From NCBI RefSeq assembly GCF_000016285.1, contig NC_011989.1:1057001-1121000 (forward strand): DNA of 64,000 bases. Direction: 5' to 3'. Shown here piece after piece: positions 34,607 to 43,934 of this stretch (the first letter of the stretch is position 1; each line of letters begins with the position of its first letter). The DNA comes from Allorhizobium ampelinum S4. Its GTDB lineage: Bacteria; Pseudomonadota; Alphaproteobacteria; Rhizobiales; Rhizobiaceae. The notes under the pieces were generated by a model. It made no database searches, had not been told where the DNA came from, and worked only from the letters and a program-made list of their open reading frames with translations. The translations under genes and the position numbers were made by a program.

Positions 34607-34775
34607 TAATAATTCCTCTCTCGTTCAAATTTGATGAACGATTGAATATTCTTTAGGTTGTAAATTCGGTCAATACAATCTAAAGGCCTTTTTTGGGTGT
34701 ACTTCCTTGGCGTGGACATCAATCAATTTTGCTGGTTTGCGGCTCGACACCAAGCGTCATTGGTTCGCCCCTAGA

Positions 34776-34878
34776 GCATCGATCCAAACGGAGGCTTCAG
34801 CCGAGTTTGGAAAAATCGATGCATAAACAAAAAATTAGTGCACGAAAGCATGAACGAAGTGAATGCGTCAGTGCACTA
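34776..34878 (+). repeat. structured repeat family 2, copy 1 (two nested hairpins)
   Basis: First hairpin: GCATCGAT (34776-34783) pairs with ATCGATGC (34815-34822), and inside it CCAAAC with GTTTGG, then GGCT with AGCC. Second hairpin: TAGTGCAC pairs with GTGCACTA at the end, with GCAT/ATGC inside. A second near-complete copy is at 57048-57143, and an inverted partial copy at 55713-55755. Confidence 0.75.
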
Positions 34879-34984
34879 GAGCGCCGCGCAGAAAAAAGTC
34901 ACGGAAAATGGCTCAGTCCGGTGACAACGCCTGACTTTGACTTAGACATCATGCTGGGCCTTGTGGCGTGCAGCGAATACAAAG

Positions 34985-35060
34985 GCTCAAAGATGCTGAC
35001 GCATCCTCGCCTGACGAAAGTTTCAAACATCTCAAGCCCTTGATGGATTTGAGATACTCG
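34985..35060. repeat. structured repeat family 1, copy D
   Basis: AGATGCTGACGCATCCTCG is the family's terminal hairpin in inverted orientation. It is followed by ATCTCAAG-CCCTTGATGGA-TTTGAGAT, the family's central stem. It lies just past the sufE stop codon. Confidence 0.55.
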
Positions 35061-35088
35061 AAGTCTCTTCAAAGCGAGTACGTGCCCA

Positions 35089-35508
35089 TCAGCCCCCAAG
35101 TCGCGCCACAGCCTCGCCCCTGATCCGCTCCACCATTGAGCGCAGGCCGTTGGCGCGTTGGGCGGAGAGGTGTTCGATCAGGCCGAGCTTGCCGAACAGG
35201 TCGAGGGCGTTAAAGCCTGCGACTTCTGAGGCGGTCTTGCCGGAATAGGCTGATAGCACGATGGCGACCAGGCCCTTGACGATATGGGCATCGGAATCGC
35301 CTTCGAACGTCAGGATCGGGTCAGAACCTTCGCCCGCCTTCGTCACCAGCCAGACCTGGCTGGCGCAGCCCTTGACCTTGTTTTCAGCGATACGCTGTTC
35401 TTCCGGCAGGTCCGGCAGGGCCTTGCCCAGTTCGATCACGTAGCGGTAGCGGTCTTCCCAATCGTCGAGATAGGCGAAGTCGTCGATAATCTGGTCGATG
35501 GGCGTCAT
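35089..35508 (-). CDS. sufE: SufE-family cysteine desulfuration protein
   Basis: This encodes 139 residues from ATG 35508. It is a SufE sulfur acceptor: MTPIDQIIDDFAYLDDWEDR at the start, then IAENKVKGCASQVWLV with the active Cys in KGC(A/Q)SQVW, and the TASEVAGFNALDLFGKLGL segment. It takes sulfur from the cysteine desulfurase SufS for Fe-S cluster assembly. No suf operon is nearby; rhizobia often place sufE apart. Its last codons appear to be echoed by a scar at 32666-32694. Confidence 0.93.
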   Translation of the reverse strand: MTPIDQIIDDFAYLDDWEDRYRYVIELGKALPDLPEEQRIAENKVKGCASQVWLVTKAGEGSDPILTFEGDSDAHIVKGLVAIVLSAYSGKTASEVAGFNALDLFGKLGLIEHLSAQRANGLRSMVERIRGEAVARLGG

Positions 35509-35632
35509 GGGAGGGTCATCCAGGCGGTTTTTCGGGTGTTTTGAGTGGCCTCCGCTGATGGCTTTGGAAGCGCTTGAGGCGATATAGGCCTTTCCCATGC
35601 GGAAATGAACCGGCTGCGCCGTTAAAAATCAC

Positions 35633-36097
35633 TCAACCTGCGGGTTTCGGTCTTGGTCTCGGAACGGTGATGGTCAGCGGCACGCCATTGCCAGCAGCAG
35701 AGACCGTACCGGTGACCATATGGTCTTCGCTGGCAGCAGCAGGGGTGGCGATAGCCGCTTCCTTGACGCTGCCATGGGCCGGCGCCGCCTCGACGCTGAT
35801 GGCCTGATGATCCTCTCCGGTGCCGAACTGACGGTTAAGCAATTGATAAGCGACCAGCGCGCCTTCACGCGCCCGGATTCCGATGGCCTGAAGTGTCTGG
35901 CCACCCTTTATGCAGACATCGGGCTTTTCGCCGCAGAGGCCGGAAACGTAATCATAGGCGCCGGATGCGGCCGAAACGGCGTTTGCCAGCTCGAATTGCG
36001 GTGCAGATGCCGAACCGTCACGCGGCGCGCCGCCCAGATAGGACAGGGCGACCAATACCAGCGTAAACCAGAATGCTCCCTTGATCAGAAACCACAT
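35633..36097 (-). CDS. DUF5330 domain protein
   Basis: This is a 154-residue protein with one N-terminal hydrophobic segment (FLIKGAFWFTLVLVALSYL), an anchor or signal. AVSAASGAYDYVSGLCGEKPDVCIKGGQT follows, in two adjacent parts, with two Cys residues likely to form a disulfide; this is the DUF5330 core found in Rhizobiales. The C-terminal half is Ala/Pro-rich and ends in PRPRPKPAG. Function unknown. It lies between sufE and a DivJ-like kinase and is divergent from the kinase. Confidence 0.8.
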   Translation of the reverse strand: MWFLIKGAFWFTLVLVALSYLGGAPRDGSASAPQFELANAVSAASGAYDYVSGLCGEKPDVCIKGGQTLQAIGIRAREGALVAYQLLNRQFGTGEDHQAISVEAAPAHGSVKEAAIATPAAASEDHMVTGTVSAAGNGVPLTITVPRPRPKPAG

Positions 36098-36528
36098 GAC
36101 CGCTTATCCGTCTCGTTCTGCGACATTTTTTCGTCTGTCGCGTCGGTTGCGCCGGTCGAATGGCCGGGCTGCTGCGAAACAGACTATGATTCGCGCGGAA
36201 ATATCGCTTTGCAAAACATAATCGGATTTTCTGCGTATTTTCATAAAATGCGATCTTTCCGCATTTGAACCACATTCTAGTCAAAGTTTAACGACTGAGG
36301 TTAAGCATAATTGCGGCAGAACCCTTCTGTTCCCGGGCTTTTTCATTCCACCTGATGCCACAGATATTAACGTGATGCGGAAAAACATGCAAAATCCGTT
36401 GCTTACGCCACGTTAACCATGTTTTCGAAAGCTTCTGACCCCTGTCCCTTTCCGAGACGGAAACACCGGTTTAGGCGGGTTTTGCAGCTTTCCCTTTATC
36501 TTTTCCTTAAGGCGGCGACCTCTATTGT
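36098..36528. other. intergenic region upstream of the DivJ-like kinase
   Basis: 431 bases between divergent genes. Several TTAA and GTTAACCAT-like sequences occur, but no pair fits the CtrA spacing (TTAA-N7-TTAA); the nearest has nine bases between. No small gene is visible. Confidence 0.45.
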
Positions 36529-38328
36529 TTGGTCAGTAAAGAGGACCGCAAGTCGCGGAAATTTGGCGTGTTGGTATTGAGTAAAATCGCTGATCGGGCA
36601 AAGACCCTTCTCGACGAAGCCGTGACCCTGGTGGTGACGCGCATCGGCGCGGAAGCCTCGCCGTCTCGCGCCGAAGTTGCGGCGGCACGTTGCGTGGTCC
36701 TGGCCTGCTTGCCCGCTCTGGTCCTCGTGCCGCTCACCCTGTCCTTCTTTCAAGGTGTCGCCGTGGCCCTGCCGCTTGGCGTTGCCATTGTTGCCGGCCT
36801 GTTTCTGATCGCCGTGGTCGCCGCCCTGTGGCTGGCGCGCCTGTCTTCTCGCCAGCCGGCTATCCGCCATTCCCTCGACACGAGTGCTTCCATCGATCTG
36901 TCGCTGTTTCCCGGCATGGTTTTCACCCTGGATGCCCAGGCGCGGGTAGAAACCGTCGGCGGGCGCGATGCCCGCGACTTCCTGCCTTTCCTGCGCAATC
37001 CGCTCGGCCGTCCCTTCATCGATCAGGTGCATGTTACCGACCGTATCGCCTTTGTGCGTGCCTTTGACGCCCTGCGCCAGGGCGAGGATATCGGTCGTGT
37101 GAAGCTGCGGCTTGCCCGCCCCACCAATGCCCATTCTGAAGGCTCTAACGGCGAAAACCTGCATGGCGAAATCACGAGCGACGAGGCTGCCGATGGCACG
37201 CTGATGGCGGTTGGGCTTGACATGGCCGTGCGCCGCGACGAGCGCGGTGGCATTGCCGGGATTTTCGTGCAGATGCTGGATTGCCGCGAGCAACAGCAGA
37301 TGGCGCAGCGGCTGGTCAAGCTCGATGCCGATTTGCAGACGGCCAATGAAGCCAAATCTCGCTTTCTCGCTGCCGTCAGCCATGAATTGCGCACGCCGCT
37401 GAATGCCATACTCGGTTTTTCCGATATTCTGATGGGCGATTATTTCGGCCGGATGGAAGATGAACGTCACCGGGAATATGTGCGGTTGATCCGCCAATCC
37501 GGCGGCCATCTTCTGTCGGTCGTCAATACCATGCTCGATATGTGCCGCATCGAGGCCGGGCGCTACGAATTGCTGGTGGAGCCGTTCTCGCTTTCGCAGG
37601 CCATTCACGATTGTGAAAACATGCTGGCCTTGCAGGCGCAGGAAAAAGGCGTGAAGCTCACCAGCCGCATTGGCCGCGATGTGAGCGAGCTGACCGCCGA
37701 TCCGCGCGCCGTGCGTCAGATCCTGATCAATCTTGTTGGTAACGCCATTAAATTCACCGAGCCGGGTGGTGTTGTCACCGTGGATGCGGCACGTTTCGGC
37801 AAGGATCTGGTGATCTCTGTCAGCGATACGGGTATCGGTATCGCCCAGGATCGCATCCTTCTGCTTGGCCAGCCTTTCGTTCAGGTCGACAGTGATTATA
37901 ACAGGAAATTCGACGGCGTCGGCCTGGGCCTGTCGCTGGTCAAGGGGCTGGTTGCCCTGCATGGTGGCACATTCCTGTTGACGAGCCGTGAGGGGGAGGG
38001 GACGGTGGTTTCCATCACCCTGCCAATCGACGGATCGGGCATTGCCCGGGTTCAATCCACAGGCGAAAGCCGTCAGATCGAATTTCCGCCACGCTTGCCC
38101 GTCAGTGAAAGGCAGCCTGGTCGCGAGAGGCTCGATGGCTCAAAAAGCGAGATCTTGGGGAGCGACAGGGCGGGGCTTGCCCAATCGTCGCGGCAGCACC
38201 AGATGGATGAGGTCTGTTTTGAAGAGGGTGCGGGACAAACGCATGAGCAGCAGGGTAGCGGGCAGCCGGGCCAAAGGATGGGCCAGCAAAAGGATGTGAA
38301 TGACGACGCGAAAGCGAAAATCGCCTGA
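36529..38328 (+). CDS. divJ: DivJ-like sensor histidine kinase
   Basis: The frame is 599 codons. There is no ATG near the beginning; TTG 36529, GTG 36568 or TTG 36577 could start it, so the first 17 residues are uncertain. Two hydrophobic helices (about 50-105) are followed by a PAS-like region (about 120-265), HisKA with the phosphorylated His285 in VSHELRTPLNAILGFSDIL, and HATPase_c with QILINLVGNAIKFTEPGG, VSDTGIGI and GVGLGLSLVKGL. This matches DivJ/PleC-type kinases that set the phosphorylation of DivK in the cell cycle. The assignment to DivJ rests on the paired helices and the neighbourhood. The C-terminal 70 residues after the kinase core are low-complexity and overlap the next gene. 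Confidence 0.78.
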   Translation: MVSKEDRKSRKFGVLVLSKIADRAKTLLDEAVTLVVTRIGAEASPSRAEVAAARCVVLACLPALVLVPLTLSFFQGVAVALPLGVAIVAGLFLIAVVAALWLARLSSRQPAIRHSLDTSASIDLSLFPGMVFTLDAQARVETVGGRDARDFLPFLRNPLGRPFIDQVHVTDRIAFVRAFDALRQGEDIGRVKLRLARPTNAHSEGSNGENLHGEITSDEAADGTLMAVGLDMAVRRDERGGIAGIFVQMLDCREQQQMAQRLVKLDADLQTANEAKSRFLAAVSHELRTPLNAILGFSDILMGDYFGRMEDERHREYVRLIRQSGGHLLSVVNTMLDMCRIEAGRYELLVEPFSLSQAIHDCENMLALQAQEKGVKLTSRIGRDVSELTADPRAVRQILINLVGNAIKFTEPGGVVTVDAARFGKDLVISVSDTGIGIAQDRILLLGQPFVQVDSDYNRKFDGVGLGLSLVKGLVALHGGTFLLTSREGEGTVVSITLPIDGSGIARVQSTGESRQIEFPPRLPVSERQPGRERLDGSKSEILGSDRAGLAQSSRQHQMDEVCFEEGAGQTHEQQGSGQPGQRMGQQKDVNDDAKAKIA

Positions 38329-39424
38329 TAAAAGAAAACCGGCCCGCAAGGAGCCGGGTTTTCTGATGATGGCCGCTCGAGCGTCCATGCGCCTCTGTGC
38401 GCGCAATCCAGCCCGGTTCACCAGCACGGTCGGCTTTGTCGTGGTCATGGGTTTCGTTGCGGCCAATGCGTTCTGGTATCAGCCGGGACGGCATCCGTCT
38501 CCCTTCCTGCGCACCCGCGATCCGCATGATTTCACCGCCATGCTGGGATTGAACAGCAACCATTCCCTGAAACCCGACCCTGATGATGTCACCACGTTCC
38601 GTATCCAGCGCCAGACGGCGGAAAACACCCCTGTCAGCCCAGCGCTCGGCACCGGTGGTTCAGCAACAGGTGTGGTGCCGGCCTCGGATACCGGTACCGA
38701 TCCCCTGACTGCCAGCATTCAGGCGCAGCTCATTCGGCTGGGGCTTTACGATGGCGCCGCCGATGGCAAACGTGGACCCCGAACCGATGCGGCAATCAGC
38801 GCTTATCAGCGGCGGATCGGCATGTCCGTTACCGGCGCGCCCAGCGATGACCTGCTGGCGGCGATGAGCGTCGATCAGAAATCACCCGCCAGTGCTGACC
38901 CCAAAGGGAGTGCTGACCCCAAGGGGAATGCGCCCCTAGTGCGCCCTATGGAACGGCCAGTTCAAGTCACGGCGACAGCGGATGATGCCATCGATCCCGT
39001 GGCCGCAGCCATTCGCAATGCGGAAAAGACCGTCACCACCGCGCAGTCCGCGCCTGTGCGGCCCGCGCCCGCCCGGTTGCCCACGGCAACCCCCGTGTCG
39101 ACCGCCGCCGTTTCTTCCGGCAAACCCCAGTCCGGCACAAGGGCAAATGCGCCGGTGCCGCAAGCGCCCGTTGCCGCCACCAGCCTTGCCTCGACCGGTG
39201 GCGATGATGCCATCGCGACCGGTGCAAGCGGGGAAGCAAGCCTGATCATGGATATCCAGCGCGGCCTTATCAATATCGCTTATACCGATATCAGCGTCGA
39301 TGGGGTGGCTGGCGACAAGACCAAGGCTGCCATTCGCCACTTCGAGCGCCATTACAGGCTGCCGGAAACCGGTGAGCCGAATATGGCGGTGCTGAAAAAG
39401 CTGAAATCCATCGGCGCTTTGTAA
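38300..39424 (+). CDS. membrane-anchored protein with two peptidoglycan-binding domains
   Basis: This is a 374-residue protein with a basic cytosolic start, one transmembrane helix (about 43-60, TVGFVVVMGFVAANAFW) and a periplasmic part. Two PG_binding_1 domains are seen: about 135-195 (IQAQLIRLGLYDGAADGKRG, AISAYQRRIG) and about 315-372 (IQRGLINIAYTDISVDGVAG, AIRHFERHY). A Pro/Ala/Thr-rich linker joins them and contains an 18-base tandem repeat (SADPKG twice). It overlaps the kinase gene by 29 bases. A role in anchoring the cell wall, perhaps linked to polar growth, is inferred. Confidence 0.83.
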   Translation: MTTRKRKSPDKRKPARKEPGFLMMAARASMRLCARNPARFTSTVGFVVVMGFVAANAFWYQPGRHPSPFLRTRDPHDFTAMLGLNSNHSLKPDPDDVTTFRIQRQTAENTPVSPALGTGGSATGVVPASDTGTDPLTASIQAQLIRLGLYDGAADGKRGPRTDAAISAYQRRIGMSVTGAPSDDLLAAMSVDQKSPASADPKGSADPKGNAPLVRPMERPVQVTATADDAIDPVAAAIRNAEKTVTTAQSAPVRPAPARLPTATPVSTAAVSSGKPQSGTRANAPVPQAPVAATSLASTGGDDAIATGASGEASLIMDIQRGLINIAYTDISVDGVAGDKTKAAIRHFERHYRLPETGEPNMAVLKKLKSIGAL

Positions 39425-39490
39425 GCGGCTTTCTCCAGCTTTTCCGTATGCCCCAACGCAAAACCTGTTTCCACTTTCCAAAAGTAAGCT

Positions 39491-40822
39491 CTAATAGGCG
39501 ATTTTCCCGTTGATCAGCGGTTTCTGCCCCGACGAAAATTCTTGCTTGAGCGATTGACGCGCATCGCTGCTGATCACCGCCATGGGAGCCGTGACAACGG
39601 TACGGGCCGCCGAACCGGCCAGATTGGCTGTGCCGATCGCCACCAGCCCGACCCGATCGCCCAAAGTGGTTTGGCCGCCTTCCATGGATTGGCCAGCGAT
39701 GTTCTTGCCCAGATTGCGGATGATCTCCGGACTGTCGGCAAAGGCCGTGTGGCCGAGCGGGTCATGGCTATCGACGCTGCTGGTGTCGATGGCGGTGATG
39801 CCGAGCACTTTCATGTCGGCGGCCAGCGGTTGTAGATCGGCCTGGCTCATGCCGCCGACCCGGCTGACGCCGCCCGACAGCCACCGCGACACGAACAGCG
39901 CCTTGTCCTTGTTGGAGGTGAAGATGGTGAAATGCGGCCGCTTCGTGCCCATTTCGATTAACTGGCGACGAAACACATCGACATCGATATCCGGCGAGGC
40001 CAGGATGACGTTGTTGACCTTGGTTGGAACCCCACCAGTGCGCATCGCCACGCCGCGCAACGCTTCCATGGTCAACCATGCGCCCATGGAATGGGAAATA
40101 ATCGTCACATCGCCGACATTAGGGTTCTTCGCGGCTTGCAGGATCAGGTCTTCCAGCGCCCGCCGGGAATAGGTGGTGCTTTCCTTGTCGTAGAGATAGT
40201 CGAACACACTGCCGCGTGACGGCCATGTGAACAGGATCGGGGATGCGTCCGTGCCGGAATCATGGATGATCTGGGCAAAGCGGAAAACCGCATCCGAATA
40301 CGTATTGTTAAAGCCATGCACGAAGATCACGGCCTGGCGTTTCTTGTTCCGGGTCGCGTTGAACCAATGCAAAGCCTCGGATTCCGTTGGGACTTTATCG
40401 GCCTTCAGCACCGCGAAATCATGTTCCGGGTTGGGGGGCACACGGGAAGGCCACTGCACTTCACCCACCTTGCGATTGCGCTCCGGGGGGATGGAAACGA
40501 CCACATTATTCACTGAGATCGCTGTGCCGCGATCGCCGGAATAGAGGATACCGGGATCATCCGCCGCTTGGCGGGTGGTAAACACCAGCATATTGACCTG
40601 GCTGGCATCGCTGGCCACGGGAACGGGCTTCAGCACGCTTTCTGGCCGGCCCGCGCAGCCACCCAGCACGAGAACAATGAGTAAGGGGAACGCGGCGGCA
40701 AAAGCAGGACTGGACCTTGCCGGCCTGCATGCCGATGGCGAAGGCGCGAGGGCATATCCACGGTTCAAGGGAGAGCGGGCGTGTTCCCGCTTCCCGTTCC
40801 TGCGCCAGCCGAGGGTCGGCAT
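39491..40822 (-). CDS. lipoprotein alpha/beta-hydrolase (DUF900)
   Basis: This encodes 443 residues from ATG 40822, which lies one base after the RND pump stop codon (TAGGATG), so translation is coupled; starts further upstream are less likely. A hydrophobic segment ends in a lipobox, LVLGGC (Cys56). The alpha/beta-hydrolase part has the oxyanion motif FVHGFNNTYSDAV, the nucleophile elbow SHSMGAW and SPDIDVDVFRRQL, all typical of DUF900. It is probably an envelope esterase or peptidase. The long Arg-rich stretch before the signal is unusual. Coupling with the pump suggests a shared role, for example modification of an exported compound. Confidence 0.82.
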   Translation of the reverse strand: MPTLGWRRNGKREHARSPLNRGYALAPSPSACRPARSSPAFAAAFPLLIVLVLGGCAGRPESVLKPVPVASDASQVNMLVFTTRQAADDPGILYSGDRGTAISVNNVVVSIPPERNRKVGEVQWPSRVPPNPEHDFAVLKADKVPTESEALHWFNATRNKKRQAVIFVHGFNNTYSDAVFRFAQIIHDSGTDASPILFTWPSRGSVFDYLYDKESTTYSRRALEDLILQAAKNPNVGDVTIISHSMGAWLTMEALRGVAMRTGGVPTKVNNVILASPDIDVDVFRRQLIEMGTKRPHFTIFTSNKDKALFVSRWLSGGVSRVGGMSQADLQPLAADMKVLGITAIDTSSVDSHDPLGHTAFADSPEIIRNLGKNIAGQSMEGGQTTLGDRVGLVAIGTANLAGSAARTVVTAPMAVISSDARQSLKQEFSSGQKPLINGKIAY

Positions 40823-40823
40823 C

Positions 40824-43800
40824 CTATTTCTCAGCTCCGATAGCATTGTTATCGGGAGCATGGGCATCGGGGACGTGCTTGTCGTGCGTCGGGTTTTTCT
40901 CCGGTTTGATCCGGAACCAGGTGATGTACAGCGCGGGCAGGAACAGCAGGGTCAGCACCGTTCCGACGACGATGCCGCCCATCATGGCAAAGGCCATCGG
41001 TCCCCAGAAGATCTGCCGCGAGATCGGGATCAGCGCCAGCGTGGCAGCGGCGGCAGTCAGCATGATCGGGCGCATTCGGTGTTCGGTGGCCTCGACCACC
41101 GCCGCAAAGGCCGCAACGCCCGATTTTCGCAGATCCTCGATCTGCACCACCAGGATGACAGAGTTTCGGATCAGGATGCCGATCAGCGCGAGCACGCCGA
41201 GCAGCGCCACGAAGCCAAGAGGCGCGTTGCTGGTGAGAAGCGCGATCACCACGCCGACCAGCGCCAGCGGCGCGACGGAAAACACCAGGAACAGCCGGTG
41301 GAAGCTCTGCAACTGGATCATCAGCAGCGTTGCCATGATGAACAGCATCAGGGGTGCGACCTGGACGATCGGCCCTTGCGACTTGCTGCTCTCCTCGACG
41401 GCGCCGCCGATATTGACGGCATAGCCTGCCGGAAGCGTCTTGGCGAACTCGGTGACCTTGCCGCTCAGCGCGTTGACGATGGTCGCGGGCTGGGTGGGGC
41501 CGTTGACGGCGGCTTCGATGGTGATTGTAGGCATGCGGTCGCGCCGCCAGATGGTCGGCTGCTCCAGTTCGTAATGGAAGGTGGCGACCGACGACAGCGG
41601 GATAGACTGACCGTTGCTGCTTGGCAATTGCAGGTCGACCAAGGTTTCGACGGAACCGCGATCCTTCTTTTCGGCACGGCTGACGACATCAATCAGGTAG
41701 ATGTCGTCCCTGACCTTGGTGACCGTCGATCCTTCGACCACTCTGTTGAGGGTCTGGGCGATGTCTTCGGAGGTGACACCCAGTTGGCGGGCCTTGTCCT
41801 GCAACACATCTACCTTCAGCACGCGGGCCGGCTCATACCAGTTGAAGGCGATATTGGTGAGTAGCGGGTGGGTGCCGACAATGGCGGCCAGTTTGCCAGC
41901 ATAATCGCGCACCTTCTGGATGTCGGGACCGGATACGCGGTATTGCACCGGCTTGCCGACCGGAGGTCCGATATCCAGCAGCTTCACATAGGCATCGGTG
42001 CCGGGGAAGGTTTGGCTGAGATAGGCCTGGAACTCTTGGCGCAGCTTGTCGCGCACGTCCAGCCCTTTGGTGACGATGATCATCTGGCCGAAGGTGATAT
42101 CATCAGGCTGCACATCGAACGACAGGATGAAGCGCGGTGCACCGCGACCGACATAGGTCGACCAATGGTCGATATCAGGGTTGTTGGCCAATTGCTCCTG
42201 TTCAAACTTGGCCATCTGCCGGTTGGTTTCGTCGATGGAGCTGTTTTGCGGCAGGTTCCAGTCGACGATCAGTTCCGGGCGGTCGGAGCTGGGGAAGAAT
42301 TGCTGCTGCACATGGGTCATGCCATAGAGCGACAGGGCGAAGGCGCCGATCGTTGCAACGATGGTCAGCCAGCGCCAGCGCAGGCAAAAGTGGAGCATGC
42401 TGGCAAACAGCCGGGCAAACCAGCCCTTGTGGTCGGCATGCTTCTTCATGGTCTTCGGCAGCATGGTGACGCCCAGAAGTGGCGTGAACAGCACAGCCAC
42501 CACCCAGGACACCACCAGTGACACGGCGATAACGACGAACAGCGAGAAGGTGAATTCGCCCGCATTGCTGTTGTTCAACCCGACCGGGATGAAGCTGGCG
42601 ACGGTGACGAGCGTTCCCGTCAGCATTGGAAAGGCGGTCGAGGTATAGACATGGGTGGCGGCCTTGCGCAGGCTGTCGCCCACTTCCAGCCGTGCCACCA
42701 TCATTTCCACGGCAATCATCGCATCGTCGACCAGAAGCCCGAGCGCGATGATCAAGGCGCCGAGCGAGATGCGTTGCAGCGATATGCCGGCATATTGCAT
42801 GAACAGGAAGGTGATCGCCAAAACCAGCGGGATCGAGATCGCCACCACCAGTCCGGCGCGCAGGCCAAGGCTGATGAAGCTGATGGCCAGCACGATGACG
42901 ATTGCCTCGAACAGCGCATGGGTGAAGCTGGAAACCGCTTCCTCCACCACCGCCGGCTGATCGGCGACCCGATCGACGGACACGCCGACCGGCAGGTCCT
43001 GGATGACGCCGGCCATGGTCTTGTCCAGCGCCTTGCCGAAATTCACCAGATTGGCACCAGCCTTCATGCCGATCGCAAGACCGATTGCCGGCTTGCCATT
43101 GACCCGGAACATGCTGGTCGGTGGATCGGCATAGCCACGGCTAATGGTGGCGACATCGGTCAGCGGAAAGAACCGGTCGTTGACCTTGAGATTGATCGAC
43201 CGCAGGCTGTCTTCCGAAATAAAGCGCCCGCCGACGCGAAGCGCGATCCGCTCCGGCCCGGCATCGATGAAGCCTGACTGGGTGACGGCATTCTGGGCCT
43301 GAAGCGTGGCGATGATCGCCGATTGGTCGATGCCGAGGGCAGCAATCTTGCGGGTGGAAAATTCGAGGTAGATCGCCTCGTCCTGCGTGCCGACAATGTC
43401 GACCTTGCCGATATTGGGAACGGTCAGCAGCTTGGTGCGGGCGCTCTCGACCAGGTCGCGCAATTGCCGATGGGTCAGGCCATCGCTGGTGAAGGCGTAG
43501 ATATTGCCGTAAACGTCGCCGAAACGGTCGTTGTAAAACGGCCCGACGACGCCGGAGGGAAAGTCCCCCTGGACATCCTGGACCATGTTGCGCACGCGCA
43601 GCCATGTGGCGGGCACGTCGCGGGCCTTGGTGGTATCCAGCAGGTTGACGAAGACGATGGTCTGGCCCGCCGTGGTGATCGACCTAGTATAGTCGAGCGA
43701 TTCCAGTTCCTGCAGCTTCTTCTCGATCCGGTCGGTGATCTGCTGGGTGACCTCCTGGGCGGAGGCGCCGGGCCATTGGGCCTGAATCACCATGGTCTTG

Positions 43801-43934
43801 ATGGTGAAGGACGGGTCTTCCTCACGCCCAAGGCCGATATAAGCGAGCACGCCGGCCAGCGAAAACACCATCATGAAATACCAGACGAGGGAACGATGTT
43901 CGAGCGCCCAGTCCGACAGGTTAAATTTCTTCAC
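40824..43934 (-). CDS. RND efflux pump permease (TriC-like)
   Basis: This 1036-residue RND transporter has 12 transmembrane helices and two large periplasmic loops. The start is MKKFNLSDWALEHRSLVWYF. RND motifs include GREEDPSFTIKTMVIQAQWP, GASAQEVTQQITDRIEKKL and the central ALGLLVDDAMIAVEMM, with the proton-relay Asp pair in helix 4. This sequence type (VexF/MexK/TriC) exports detergents, biocides or antibiotics with an adaptor and an outer-membrane channel. Two adaptor genes precede it, as in Pseudomonas TriABC. It overlaps the adjacent adaptor by 4 bases. No outer-membrane channel gene is nearby. Confidence 0.92.
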   Translation of the reverse strand: MKKFNLSDWALEHRSLVWYFMMVFSLAGVLAYIGLGREEDPSFTIKTMVIQAQWPGASAQEVTQQITDRIEKKLQELESLDYTRSITTAGQTIVFVNLLDTTKARDVPATWLRVRNMVQDVQGDFPSGVVGPFYNDRFGDVYGNIYAFTSDGLTHRQLRDLVESARTKLLTVPNIGKVDIVGTQDEAIYLEFSTRKIAALGIDQSAIIATLQAQNAVTQSGFIDAGPERIALRVGGRFISEDSLRSINLKVNDRFFPLTDVATISRGYADPPTSMFRVNGKPAIGLAIGMKAGANLVNFGKALDKTMAGVIQDLPVGVSVDRVADQPAVVEEAVSSFTHALFEAIVIVLAISFISLGLRAGLVVAISIPLVLAITFLFMQYAGISLQRISLGALIIALGLLVDDAMIAVEMMVARLEVGDSLRKAATHVYTSTAFPMLTGTLVTVASFIPVGLNNSNAGEFTFSLFVVIAVSLVVSWVVAVLFTPLLGVTMLPKTMKKHADHKGWFARLFASMLHFCLRWRWLTIVATIGAFALSLYGMTHVQQQFFPSSDRPELIVDWNLPQNSSIDETNRQMAKFEQEQLANNPDIDHWSTYVGRGAPRFILSFDVQPDDITFGQMIIVTKGLDVRDKLRQEFQAYLSQTFPGTDAYVKLLDIGPPVGKPVQYRVSGPDIQKVRDYAGKLAAIVGTHPLLTNIAFNWYEPARVLKVDVLQDKARQLGVTSEDIAQTLNRVVEGSTVTKVRDDIYLIDVVSRAEKKDRGSVETLVDLQLPSSNGQSIPLSSVATFHYELEQPTIWRRDRMPTITIEAAVNGPTQPATIVNALSGKVTEFAKTLPAGYAVNIGGAVEESSKSQGPIVQVAPLMLFIMATLLMIQLQSFHRLFLVFSVAPLALVGVVIALLTSNAPLGFVALLGVLALIGILIRNSVILVVQIEDLRKSGVAAFAAVVEATEHRMRPIMLTAAAATLALIPISRQIFWGPMAFAMMGGIVVGTVLTLLFLPALYITWFRIKPEKNPTHDKHVPDAHAPDNNAIGAEK

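Larger units (their letters stand above)
34607..35088. other. intergenic region occupied by two dispersed repeats
   Basis: 482 bases with no supported gene. It holds repeat family 2 copy 1 (34776-34878) and repeat family 1 copy D (about 34985-35060, partly inverted). A frame from 34819 (start MHKQKISARK) is formed by the repeat sequence and is treated as spurious. The part just upstream of the lectin-like gene (34620-34700) is AT-rich and may be its promoter. Confidence 0.6.

Noticed and set aside
34819..35043. Frame starting MHKQKISARKHERSECVS
   Set aside because: Lies within repeat family 2; the sequence is explained by the repeat's second hairpin.
36288..36305. Possible CtrA box before the DivJ-like gene (TTAA...TTAA)
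   Set aside because: Spacing is nine bases, not the seven of the consensus.
36496..38055. 519-codon minus-strand frame over the kinase gene
   Set aside because: Antisense shadow of the DivJ-like kinase, whose motifs are clear.
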